Below, piece by piece: positions 45,966-54,167 of a stretch of DNA of 64,000 nt. Every line of letters begins with the position of its first letter. Positions within the stretch are counted from its first letter, which is position 1. The stretch lies in the NCBI GenBank assembly GCA_963820415.1, contig CAWFZT010000012.1:124001-188000 (forward strand), in the 5' to 3' direction. The position numbers and the translations under genes were made by a program. Under the pieces are notes generated by a model that was not told the origin of the DNA, ran no database searches, and worked only from the letters and a program-made list of their open reading frames with translations. This stretch comes from CAWFZT01 sp963820415. Its GTDB lineage: Bacteria > Chloroflexota > Anaerolineae > Anaerolineales > Anaerolineaceae.

Positions 45966-47264
45966 CTAAAATATCCCTTTCAATAAATCGAATGCGGTTT
46001 GTTCAACCAGGGCAGACGCCTGGGGAGCGAGCGGGGCAGGCAAGCGGGCGCTCAGGTAAGCTTCGTTCACCTCGTATCCGCCGCGCGAATAGTCTTCCGG
46101 CAAGGGGATGTAGCCCACCTTACCGTTGGTATACCCGGCAAAGAGAGTCTGTTTACACGGGGAATGGTTTTTGATCGCTAATCCGGTTTTGGAGAAAATT
46201 TCCCCTCCGGCGGTCACCAGGGCGATTTCGCCGGCGCGCAGGGCGTGCATTTCCATCCCGGCCGCTTGGTCATCACCCTGCCCTTGTAGTTCGGCCGACC
46301 AGGGAGAGCGCTGGTGCAGCCAGACCTGCAACTGATCATAGGATAATCCGGTCACCGCCCCGCCTAACTCCACCAGCTCGGGTAGGCGTCCAGCGTGTTG
46401 GGAGACCGGCTGAAGCGGCAGCCAGATTTTTTGCGCTGCAACGGCCAGTTTTTCGACCGGGCAGGTAGGGATGCATTCCCATATGCGCAGCACTTCGTCC
46501 CCTATCTCGGATCCCAACTGTTCCAGGAGATCCTCCCGGTCGGTGGGTTGGCCAGGCTGGGGATTGATATCTGCCCCGGCCCCTTGCAGGTACAGCACCT
46601 TACCGCTGACGGAATTTTCGATCGTGCGGCGCATGGCGCCAGGCCAGTCGGCGGAGATCACGTTGGACTGGGTCCCCAGGACGACCGGATGGCAGGCGTA
46701 ATTAACCAGGACAGCCAGCGGTCCGCCGGAGGAATCGTCCACTCGCAAGATACCCACCTCGGGGTCGGTGGGGCCTTGCGGATTGGCATCGATAACGGTG
46801 ACGCCATCCGGGCGGGTCAGGCGGCGGTTTACGCCGATGTTGGATTTCCCGCGCCCAAAGCCCAGGCGAACCGGGACAAGCCGGTTATGGGCGATCCGCA
46901 CCAAGCCAACCAGCAGGTTGACCAGGTTATCCACGTAGGCAATGTTGAGCAGCGGGCTATCGGGATAGGCATAAGTGGCCGGCCCGGAGTGGCAGTGGGT
47001 GGCGCACAGCAATATGTTCTGAGCGGGAATATGCAACTGCTCCTCGACCAGTTGGCTCACGCGTCGGACAAGCTCGGGATGGACGGAAAGGACGTCCAGG
47101 CTGATCAGGACAGTTTCAGTGTTGCCATCGCTCAGGGCGAGGGCAGTGGCATAAAGGTCATCTCGCAAGCCGTGCGAATCGTCGTAACGCTCCATGCCGA
47201 TCAGGTAAATCCCAACCGGGGGAGTAATTGTCACACGACCAACGCCAGCCTGTATTTTTTCCAT
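45966..47264 (-). CDS. neutral/alkaline ceramidase-like N-terminal domain hydrolase
   Basis: About 432 residues. It opens EKIQAGVGRVTITPPVGIYL, typical for this group, and has the metal/nucleophile region LLCATHCHSGPATYAYP and VLVNYACHPVVLGTQSNVIS, then QGAGADINPQPGQPTDRED. These match stand-alone proteins carrying the N-terminal domain of neutral ceramidase, which in bacteria are often found in carbohydrate loci and have no proven ceramidase role. No signal peptide. It lies upstream of importer operon 3 on the same strand, so a glycan or amide substrate is likely. Confidence 0.82.
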   Translation of the reverse strand: MEKIQAGVGRVTITPPVGIYLIGMERYDDSHGLRDDLYATALALSDGNTETVLISLDVLSVHPELVRRVSQLVEEQLHIPAQNILLCATHCHSGPATYAYPDSPLLNIAYVDNLVNLLVGLVRIAHNRLVPVRLGFGRGKSNIGVNRRLTRPDGVTVIDANPQGPTDPEVGILRVDDSSGGPLAVLVNYACHPVVLGTQSNVISADWPGAMRRTIENSVSGKVLYLQGAGADINPQPGQPTDREDLLEQLGSEIGDEVLRIWECIPTCPVEKLAVAAQKIWLPLQPVSQHAGRLPELVELGGAVTGLSYDQLQVWLHQRSPWSAELQGQGDDQAAGMEMHALRAGEIALVTAGGEIFSKTGLAIKNHSPCKQTLFAGYTNGKVGYIPLPEDYSRGGYEVNEAYLSARLPAPLAPQASALVEQTAFDLLKGIF

Positions 47265-47273
47265 GCTATCCAC

Positions 47274-47771
47274 AGCGAAGAGATCGAGGTAGAAACCAAT
47301 AAAGATAGCCGATTAAGAACATTTACATTATAGAACGGATTTGGCGACTGTCAATCAGTAATAAGTATGATCAAAGATTATTAGATTAGATAATTCCAAC
47401 CACCAGACTCTCACCGGCGCCTGGCCACCCCGGAAGATGTCCACCATTACTGCGACAGCCGTACGCTCACGAACGAGCAATTTATGGAAGATGTCTATCA
47501 AGCGATGTTTCAATAATTAAAAGCAACCGGTTCGATCAATCCTCGAGTCTTCTCCAATTTTCAAGACTCCATCTGGTCTCAACCAAAATCCCTTGAATGA
47601 CCTGAATATCGAATATTCGCCCTGAATTCTTATCAACACCAGCGCTTTTGATAGCGTCAAGGAATTGCCGCGCCTACACCGCGTTCTTCCTTGACGCCAG
47701 CTCCGGATTTCAGGTTATCCGGTTAGTGGAGCAAGGATGTTTCACCAAACTAACAGAAAGGGGATGAAATT
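47274..47771. other. gene-poor stretch with a gene-tail relic and an inverted repeat
   Basis: A frame at about 47403-47516 reads HRRLATPEDVHHYCDSR and ends VYQAMFQ, which looks like the last 35 residues of a lost protein. An 11-bp inverted repeat (GCGTCAAGGAA at 47654-47664 and its complement at 47687-47697) lies about 75 bases before the next start. No intact gene. Confidence 0.4.
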
Positions 47772-48056
47772 ATGAAACTATTGACTAAAGATCTTGAACA
47801 AAGGTTTGCAAAAGTCGGTTTCCAAGATAACGTTAAGGACCCGTTGATCATCGCCAAGTTTTTCAATCCGACGGGAGCGGGTACTTGGTGTGCTACCGAA
47901 TACAATACGCGGGAACGCATCTTTTTCGGTTATGCATCCATCTTTGGGGATTGGAACGACGAATGGGGATTTTTTTCTCTGGATGAGCTGCAATCCTTCT
48001 AGGGTAAATTCAGCCTCGGCATCGAATGCGTCCCCTTTACTCGGCGAGGATCATAG
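47772..48056 (+). pseudogene. DUF2958-type protein, truncated by an in-frame stop
   Basis: The first 76 residues (MKLLTKDLEQRFAKVGFQDN, then DPLIIAKFFNPTGAGTWCATEY and FGDWNDEWGFFSLDELQSF) match DUF2958 proteins, which are frequent in plasmid and mobile-element regions. A TAG at 48000-48002 ends the frame, but the family sequence continues behind it as GKFSLGIEC before decaying. So the gene is freshly broken or makes a shortened product. GAAAGGGGATG precedes the start. It supports the view that this stretch has mobile-element history. Confidence 0.65.
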
Positions 48057-48398
48057 AAGAAACTTCGTCGAAGAGAAATCGGGTACTGAAGTTGACGTAG
48101 ATGATCTTGCCCCAGGAAGTTGTAAAGATGTTTTACCGCTGGCTTGCACAAGAATTTTTACCGTTATTACCACCAGGTCATCTTGGGGAAATCCCTGTTA
48201 ACACTTGAACTTTTTCTTGACAGAATCCTCCGAAAACTTTATTATCTGTTCGATATTCTGTCAATCAAGCCGCAAAAACAGAGGCGCGTCCATTGGATAG
48301 TGGCCATATTTTTCTAACGGGTTTGTCTTTCAATGACACATAGCGGCACCACTTAAAAAGCATCCGTGTCCGTAGATTTTTTCTAAGGAGAAAAAGAA
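48057..48398. other. intergenic leader of the GGT-family gene
   Basis: Decayed sequence in the first half, then a promoter (see 48217-48264) and a leader of about 145 bases that ends in AAGGAGAAAAAG before the ATG at 48399. No gene is evident. Confidence 0.5.
48217..48264 (+). promoter_or_regulatory. sigma70-type promoter flanked by an inverted repeat
   Basis: TTGACA at 48217-48222 and TATTAT at 48240-48245 are separated by 17 bases, a near-consensus promoter for the GGT-family gene. A perfect 10-base inverted repeat, TTGACAGAAT (48217-48226) and ATTCTGTCAA (48255-48264), spans from the -35 box to just past the expected start site. This is the layout of a repressor site that blocks RNA polymerase. 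The regulator is not known. Confidence 0.65.
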
Positions 48399-50030
48399 AT
48401 GCAGAAAAGTGACATAGTCGAACAGATTGGATGGAAAGCTTATAGCAAAACAGGAATTGTAGCTGCCGGTGGGGCTGAGGCAGTTGCGGTCGGTATTAGC
48501 GTTCTGGAAAAGGACGGCAATGCTGCCGACGCGGCTGCTGCCACGATCTTTGCTCTAATGATATGCGATCATGGTTATTGCTCTATCGGTGGTGAAGTTC
48601 CTGTAATGATCTACGATGCTAGGAAACCGGAGGTGAAAGTTCTTTCAGGGCAAGGCAGCGCTCCCCTTTCAAAAGCTGCCATTGATTGGTACATGCAAAA
48701 CGGAATCCCCGAAGAGGGGGACATAAAAGTTGCCCCGGTTCCTTCTGTCGTTGATTGCTGCCTTACCCTGCTCAGATCGTATGGCACGAAATCTTTTAAG
48801 GATATTGTAATGCCTGCCTTAGCTCTCCTTGATGCCGGTAAAGCAGCCTGGCATCCTCGCCTGGCTGTTACCTTGCGTAAGATGATTACAATGGAACAAT
48901 CCACCGCAGGCACCCGGGAGGAGAAAATCCAATCCGCATGCGACCTTTTCTATGGACGCAGCAATGCGCCAGGTGACATTGCGGATAACCTGGAAGCCTT
49001 TTATATAGAAAGAGGTGGCTTCCTTCGGAAAGCGGATCTGGAGGCCCACAAAACTCAGATCGAAGATCCTATCACTGTTAATTATCGTGGTTACACGGTC
49101 TGTAAATGTGGCCCTTGGACTCAGGGACCCTACCTATGTCAGGCACTCCGTCTGTTGGAAGGCTTTGATCTGAAAGCCATGGGACATATGTCGAGCAGGT
49201 ACATTCATGTGGTCGTGGAAGCGATTAAATTAGCTATGGCCGATCGCGACGAGTACTATGGAGACCCCAATTTCGTGGAGATTCCCCTACAAGCGCTTCT
49301 CTCGGATGAGTACACCAAGATTCGACAGCCCTTAATTGAAATGGATAATGCATCCCAGAAAGTTCGCCCAGGTGATCCTTACAAGATGAAACCGATTAAG
49401 GAGAGGGGAGTATTCCGTCCAGGCGTAGGTGGTACGACAACTTGTATTGTGGCCGATCGTTGGGGTAATGTAGTTGTGGCCACGCCAAGCGCCAATGTTT
49501 TTCCTGGGAAACACGAAGGTGGGCGGGCAGGGGTCACATTTGGAAACCGCCTGCGGAGTTTCAACACCACCCCTGGTCACCCGAACTGCATCGCCCCCGG
49601 CAAACGTCCACGCATCACACTGACACCCACTCTCGTGCTCAAAGATTTAAAACCAGTCCTGGCAATCAGCGTTGCCGGTGGAGATTTGCAAGATCAGGTT
49701 ACCCTGAAGCTCCTTCTCGACTTTATTGAGTTCAATATACTTCCTGAACAGGCCGTTATAAATCCTCGTTTTGCTACCACCCATCACCAGGATTCCTTTA
49801 ATCCCAATCCGAACCGGCAACAAACTTTTGGTCGAGCCGGTTCACTGATGATAAATGAACTCGTAAGTGCAGGTGTTCGTGAAGAGCTTGCCCGTCGTGG
49901 CCACCATCTAGAAGTAATGGGATCAACTATTGGGTCGCCTATTATGCTGTATATCGACCAAGAGAAGGGAGAGTTCCAGGCTGCCGGCGATCCAGCTGCC
50001 AACCGCCATGCTGCAGGGCTGGAGGTTTAA
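48399..50030 (+). CDS. gamma-glutamyltransferase-family Ntn hydrolase (possible oxamate amidohydrolase-like)
   Basis: A 543-residue cytoplasmic protein of the GGT superfamily, which self-cleaves to expose a catalytic Thr. The likely cleavage site is in GVGGTTTCIVADRWGNVV near residue 345, matching the TTxxxVVDxxGN motif. Earlier landmarks are GGAEAVAVGISVLEKDGNAADAA and the YRGYTVCKCGPWTQGP segment; no signal peptide is present, unlike exported GGTs. AAGGAG precedes the ATG. HpxW of Klebsiella, an oxamate amidohydrolase, belongs to this superfamily. Because the next genes look like an oxalate oxidoreductase, an oxamate or oxalyl-amide substrate is attractive, but it is inference. Ordinary glutathione hydrolysis is the alternative. 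Confidence 0.82.
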   Translation: MQKSDIVEQIGWKAYSKTGIVAAGGAEAVAVGISVLEKDGNAADAAAATIFALMICDHGYCSIGGEVPVMIYDARKPEVKVLSGQGSAPLSKAAIDWYMQNGIPEEGDIKVAPVPSVVDCCLTLLRSYGTKSFKDIVMPALALLDAGKAAWHPRLAVTLRKMITMEQSTAGTREEKIQSACDLFYGRSNAPGDIADNLEAFYIERGGFLRKADLEAHKTQIEDPITVNYRGYTVCKCGPWTQGPYLCQALRLLEGFDLKAMGHMSSRYIHVVVEAIKLAMADRDEYYGDPNFVEIPLQALLSDEYTKIRQPLIEMDNASQKVRPGDPYKMKPIKERGVFRPGVGGTTTCIVADRWGNVVVATPSANVFPGKHEGGRAGVTFGNRLRSFNTTPGHPNCIAPGKRPRITLTPTLVLKDLKPVLAISVAGGDLQDQVTLKLLLDFIEFNILPEQAVINPRFATTHHQDSFNPNPNRQQTFGRAGSLMINELVSAGVREELARRGHHLEVMGSTIGSPIMLYIDQEKGEFQAAGDPAANRHAAGLEV

Positions 50031-50264
50031 TAACTTAATCCATATATTGATCACAAGCAAAGAGTATTGATAGATGCTTCCGATAGATGACAAAATAGGC
50101 GTGCAATTGGTATTAATGGTCTCCAGTAGACAAACAGGAATTGCAGCACATATCAGCCTTCACGAACAAGATCTAAACTTGCTATAGGATCCAAAGCAGT
50201 ATTTTAGCCACCCCTCTTCATAGATACTTGAGGCCGACTTCTATAAATTGTATGGAGGTAAAAC

Positions 50265-51467
50265 GTGATCAAACGAGTTGAAATAAATTATCGGGGGGTA
50301 TTCCAAAAGACCCTGGCCAGGAAGATCGGCGGTGATATCGTAATGATCGCCAGCCGGATGGGGCGGGTGGGGTTTTCGAACGGGCGGTACAGCGATGCAC
50401 CCGAGCGGAATGGGATCCCGAGCAAGTATTTCACCTTCATTTCGCCGGATTTGCAGGAAGAAGAGTTGGAGGCGGAGTGTGGGGCTAAGCTGGACATCGA
50501 TGTAGCGGACGTGTCCATTGTGCTGGATGATACCCTGGTGAAGGGGGCGGAATCGTGGGCCTGGTATGGGATCCATGCGTTGAACGAAAAGGTGCAGGAA
50601 GGGGGGACGATGGTGGTGGTGTCCCACCGATCACCGGAAAACCTGTTGCAGTTTTTAGCCGGCAAGCCATACAAGTGGAACCTGTCCGTTTACGACGGGG
50701 ATCCGAGTTTTTCAGGGATGTGGGTGTTTAAGGATGACCTGACCTATGAGCGGACGCTAGGGGCGGTGGCCGCGGCGGATGCGGGGATCATCAGCATCGA
50801 AGCGGTGGAAGCACACCTGAAGGCTAAGTATCCGAAAGAAGCCTTACGGGCGGAAGCTGCCCGGAAAGCGTACGATGAGGTGCTGGAGAACCGTAAAGTG
50901 GTGAGCGCCGGGTCAGGCGTGGAATGGAACCACAAAATTCCGATGCTGCCCAAGTGGCACGAGTTTGGGGATGGAGCGGCGATACCAGCAGTCAAGCGCG
51001 GTTTTGCGCTGGGACCAGGGGGGCAATCGCGAAATCTGCAGTTCCAGCGGGGCACGACCAAAACCCAGCGGCCAGTGGTGCGCTTTGATTTATGCACGAA
51101 ATGCTCGCTGTGCTGGCTGGAATGCCCGGATGAATCCTTCGACCCGACCCCAGACGGGCTATACGATGTGAACTATCCCTATTGTGTGGGCTGCGGGAAG
51201 TGTGCCGAGGTGTGCCCGGTCAAAGAATGCATCGTAATGATGGACGAGCTGAATTTCGAGGATGACGCCAGCCCATGGGAAGCTTATCGGAAAGACCCGG
51301 CTGGCTATGTATCCTGGGCAGAAGAACACAAGGTGGGGGGACGTTACACGCATCCGTTCATTACAGGACGTGGATTTGAAGTGGTGCAAGGCGAAAGCAT
51401 CCCGATGGGTGGGAAGCGGGCTGCGAACAAAAAAGCTGCAAAGATAGATCCAGGAGGTAAACAATGA
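50265..51467 (+). CDS. 2-oxoacid:ferredoxin oxidoreductase, fused gamma-delta subunit
   Basis: A 400-residue fusion starting with GTG after GGAGG. Residues 1-200 are the gamma domain (RKIGGDIVMIASRMGRVGFSNG, ADVSIVLDDTLVKG). Residues about 275-330 are a delta-type ferredoxin with two [4Fe-4S] sites (CTKCSLCWLECPDES and CVGCGKCAEVCPVKEC). It passes electrons from the alpha/beta thiamine-pyrophosphate centre to ferredoxin. The order gamma-delta, alpha, beta, with gamma and delta fused, is what I recall for the Moorella oxalate oxidoreductase. The stop overlaps the alpha start (ATGA). Local codon use is richer in GGG/CGG than in neighbouring genes. Confidence 0.88.
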   Translation: MIKRVEINYRGVFQKTLARKIGGDIVMIASRMGRVGFSNGRYSDAPERNGIPSKYFTFISPDLQEEELEAECGAKLDIDVADVSIVLDDTLVKGAESWAWYGIHALNEKVQEGGTMVVVSHRSPENLLQFLAGKPYKWNLSVYDGDPSFSGMWVFKDDLTYERTLGAVAAADAGIISIEAVEAHLKAKYPKEALRAEAARKAYDEVLENRKVVSAGSGVEWNHKIPMLPKWHEFGDGAAIPAVKRGFALGPGGQSRNLQFQRGTTKTQRPVVRFDLCTKCSLCWLECPDESFDPTPDGLYDVNYPYCVGCGKCAEVCPVKECIVMMDELNFEDDASPWEAYRKDPAGYVSWAEEHKVGGRYTHPFITGRGFEVVQGESIPMGGKRAANKKAAKIDPGGKQ

Positions 51468-52693
51468 GTACAGTTGCCCCAGTGGTGGAAGATAAGCTTT
51501 GGGAGCGGGAAGACCTGTTAACCGGCTGCCAGGCAGTCGCCCAGGCAGTCCGCTTGGCAGATGTGGACGTAATTGCCGCCTATCCGATCCGTCCCTACAC
51601 AGAAGTGATGGACGCGATCGCCAAGATTATTGCTGATGGACAATTGGATGCAGAGTATATTATCGCTGACAGCGAGCATTCCCAGTTTGAAATTGTCAAG
51701 CATGCCAGCACGGTCAATGCCCGGGCCTTTGCTGGAAGCAGCGGTACAGGCTGGTGCTATGGGTTTGAAGTGCTGGTGGTCACTGCCACCGACCGGCTGC
51801 CGGTGGTGTACCTGGTAGGCAACCGTGCCCTGGACGATCCAGGCGCATTTGGGGTAGAACATAATGACGCCATGGCGGTCCGGGATATGGGCTGGCTGCT
51901 GTGCTGGGTCACCACCCCCCAGGAAGCCCTGGAACATGTCCTGCTGGGGTACCGCATTGCTGAGGATAAACGGGTGCGTATGCCGATGGCGATTGCCATG
52001 GATGGGGCCTTCCTGACCCATTCCCAGCATATGGTCAAGATCCCGTCGGTGGAGGCGGTCAAAAAATTCCTGCCACCCTACGACCTGGCCGAGCGGAGAC
52101 TCCATCCGGATAACCCGATTTCAATTGCCCCTCAGGTCAATGAGGATTGGGTGATGGAACTGCGCCGGCAGAACTGGCAAGCGGCGCGCAACGCGCGGGA
52201 AGTGATTGTCCAGGCTTACCAGGAATTCAACCAAATCTTTGGGAAGCGCTACACGAGCCCCTTCTTCACTGAGTACCTGACCGAGGACGCGGAGACGGTG
52301 CTGATCGGCCTTGGAACGGCAGCGGCACCTGGGCGCACGGCAGCCAGGCGGCTGCGTGAGCAAGGGCAGAAGGTGGGGTACATCAACCTGCGCTGGTTCC
52401 GGCCTTTCCCGACTGAGGAGTTACGTGACAGCTTGAAGCGGTTCAAGGCGGTGGGAGTGATCGACCGGGATTTTGCGCACGGCTCGCCGGAAGATGGGGG
52501 GATCCTGTTCAGCGAAGTACGCTCGGCACTGTATCCCTTGGCCTCCCGGCCAGCCGTGGTGAACTTCATCACCGGGCTGGGGGGACGGGATATTTCCATT
52601 GAAGAATGCAAGAAGATGTATGCTTTGACTGGGCAGGCGGCCCACCGCGAGGAGATGGACGGATTTATCCACTGGATCGGGCTACGCGAGTAA
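51464..52693 (+). CDS. 2-oxoacid:ferredoxin oxidoreductase alpha subunit, oxalate oxidoreductase-like
   Basis: A 409-residue pyrimidine-binding subunit. Pyruvate:ferredoxin enzymes have YPITPS near residue 28-34; here the same place reads AAYPIRPYTEVM (about residue 40). The Thr-to-Arg change in a YPIRPY motif is, from established structural work as I recall it, the mark of oxalate oxidoreductase, where the Arg binds the extra carboxylate. The later block LVGNRALDDPGAFGVEHNDA holds the substrate-loop region. The stop is 14 bases before the beta start with GGAGG between. If correct the enzyme makes two CO2 from oxalate with release of low-potential electrons. Otherwise it is a PFOR-like enzyme of unknown substrate. 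Confidence 0.8.
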   Translation: MSTVAPVVEDKLWEREDLLTGCQAVAQAVRLADVDVIAAYPIRPYTEVMDAIAKIIADGQLDAEYIIADSEHSQFEIVKHASTVNARAFAGSSGTGWCYGFEVLVVTATDRLPVVYLVGNRALDDPGAFGVEHNDAMAVRDMGWLLCWVTTPQEALEHVLLGYRIAEDKRVRMPMAIAMDGAFLTHSQHMVKIPSVEAVKKFLPPYDLAERRLHPDNPISIAPQVNEDWVMELRRQNWQAARNAREVIVQAYQEFNQIFGKRYTSPFFTEYLTEDAETVLIGLGTAAAPGRTAARRLREQGQKVGYINLRWFRPFPTEELRDSLKRFKAVGVIDRDFAHGSPEDGGILFSEVRSALYPLASRPAVVNFITGLGGRDISIEECKKMYALTGQAAHREEMDGFIHWIGLRE

Positions 52694-52707
52694 CGGAGGA
52701 ACTGAGC

Positions 52708-53688
52708 ATGACTGGAACAGAAGGAATTGAATTTAACAAGATCAAAGGGGTTCACGAAGTACCACTGGAAGAATTTTATACCTCAGGCCACCGCACCTGC
52801 CAAGGTTGCGAATTGGCGGCGACGATGCGGGCGTTTATCAAAGCGGCTGGGCCCCGAACGGTGGTAACCGGCTCGACCGGCTGCATGTACGTGGCCAATA
52901 CCAGCTACATGACCACCCCCTGGATCGTGCCCTGGATGCACACGCAACTGGGAGCGAGCGGCTCGTCAGCCATTGGCATGGCGGCGGGGCTGAGAGCGCT
53001 GAAGCGGAAGGGTAAGATCGCCGACGAGAAGATCAACACGATCGCTTTCTGCGGGGATCTGGGCGGGGGGGACATGGGCCTGTCGGGGATCTCGGGAGCA
53101 TTGCAAACTGATTACGACCTGTTGATCATCATGTATGACAACGAGTTGGCTGCCAACACCGATATTCAGGCTACTGGGCTCAGCACTTATGGCGCTCAGA
53201 CCACTTTTACACCACCTGGCACGAAGCAGCATATTACCCAGAGACGATGGAAGAAAAATGTAGCTGGGATGCTTGCGGTTGGACATCCAACCTGCAAATA
53301 TGTTGCAACAGCTTGCGCCACTTTTCCGCCTTTGGATTACCTGAATAAAGTCCGAAAAGCTTTGGCAGTTGGAGGCCCCACCTTCCTTCACGTTTATACA
53401 CCATGCCCAAAGGGATGGGATTATCACCCACGATATTCTCATGAAATTGGCGAGTTGGGTGTGCGATCGGGGTTGTACCCGCTTTATGAGATCATTGAAG
53501 GTCAAGTGATTTATAACTATGATGCGCGCAAGAAGCGTATACCTGTCAAAGATTTTATAACGACCCAGGGTCGCTTTGCCCATCTCAAACCAGAAGATAT
53601 CTCCTATATCCAGGATATGGTCGATAAGATGTGGGAAGAATGGGATATCCCGGGAGTTGCACCACTTAAGGGGTCCCTGACTGCTTAG
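52708..53688 (+). CDS. 2-oxoacid:ferredoxin oxidoreductase beta subunit
   Basis: A 326-residue thiamine-pyrophosphate-binding subunit. It has HRTCQGCELAATMRAFIKAAG (cluster Cys pair), STGCMYVANTSYM, the TPP/Mg motif GDLGGGDMGLSGISGAL with NELAANTDIQATG, and HVYTPCPKGWDY as in PorB proteins. I start at MTGTEGIEF (52708), preceded by GGAGGAACTGAGC; the frame is open upstream but inside the alpha gene. Base composition changes within the gene near 53130-53160, from G-rich codons to more AT-rich ones, which suggests a recombination junction. A strong stem-loop follows the stop. Confidence 0.88.
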   Translation: MTGTEGIEFNKIKGVHEVPLEEFYTSGHRTCQGCELAATMRAFIKAAGPRTVVTGSTGCMYVANTSYMTTPWIVPWMHTQLGASGSSAIGMAAGLRALKRKGKIADEKINTIAFCGDLGGGDMGLSGISGALQTDYDLLIIMYDNELAANTDIQATGLSTYGAQTTFTPPGTKQHITQRRWKKNVAGMLAVGHPTCKYVATACATFPPLDYLNKVRKALAVGGPTFLHVYTPCPKGWDYHPRYSHEIGELGVRSGLYPLYEIIEGQVIYNYDARKKRIPVKDFITTQGRFAHLKPEDISYIQDMVDKMWEEWDIPGVAPLKGSLTA

Positions 53689-53710
53689 GATTGCCCAAGA
53701 AGTAAACTCG

Positions 53711-53752
53711 ACCTTGCAAGGCTGGCATGATTAACTGCACGCCTTGCAAGGT
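53711..53752 (+). terminator. stem-loop after the oxidoreductase operon
   Basis: A perfect 12-bp stem: ACCTTGCAAGGC (53711-53722) and GCCTTGCAAGGT (53741-53752) with an 18-base loop, 22 bases after the beta stop. No long T run follows, so it may stabilise the 3' end or terminate with help. Each arm is itself partly palindromic (CCTTGCAAGG). Confidence 0.55.
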
Positions 53753-54167
53753 TCCCTTAGATAGTCCAACATCTAAATAACCAAAAACCTGAAATTATTA
53801 ATAAGCACAAACTTGCTTCGAAGTATCCCTCACCAGCCATGTAATCGAGTTGTCGGAAAAGTTGCGTAAATGCCTGGATACATCCTCGGCGCTTCTTATC
53901 ATTATTATATGTTTTAGACGGGTTCTGTTTAATATTGCATCAAATTGCACCCAAAATTTTCTATCAGGAAAGACAACAACTGACCTCTATCCGGAGTTGC
54001 TTACCCCGGGAGGGGCGAGCAGGGTCGCCGCGATCGAGAGCCACAGCTAGGCGGCGGAGTGACCGAAAACTGCCTTGTGCTCGATTGTGCTCTTGGAATC
54101 CGCAGCGACCGTATGAGTATCTTCTTCCATTGAGCGGAACGAGGCCGGCCCCTTGCCATGCACCTGT
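53753..54167. other. gene-poor gap with repeat copy C
   Basis: No gene is visible. The segment 53901-53993 is a third, partial copy of the end of the structured repeat (GTTTTAGACGGGTTCT, then ATTGCACCCAAAATTTT), without the tRNA half or the hairpin. Confidence 0.5.
53901..53993 (-). repeat. structured repeat, copy C (partial)
   Basis: About 93 bases matching the terminal parts of copies A (41813-41916) and B (56926-57029). Shared words include AGACGGGTTCT, AATATTGCA and AAATTGCACCCAAA. Only this end is kept. Confidence 0.65.

Noticed and set aside
46395..47333. Plus-strand 312-residue frame
   Set aside because: Antisense shadow of the ceramidase-like gene, without a ribosome site or recognisable motifs.
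50265..53688. Ordinary pyruvate:ferredoxin oxidoreductase
   Set aside because: Not excluded, but the YPIRPY motif and the gamma-delta fusion fit oxalate oxidoreductase better, so it is not the preferred call.
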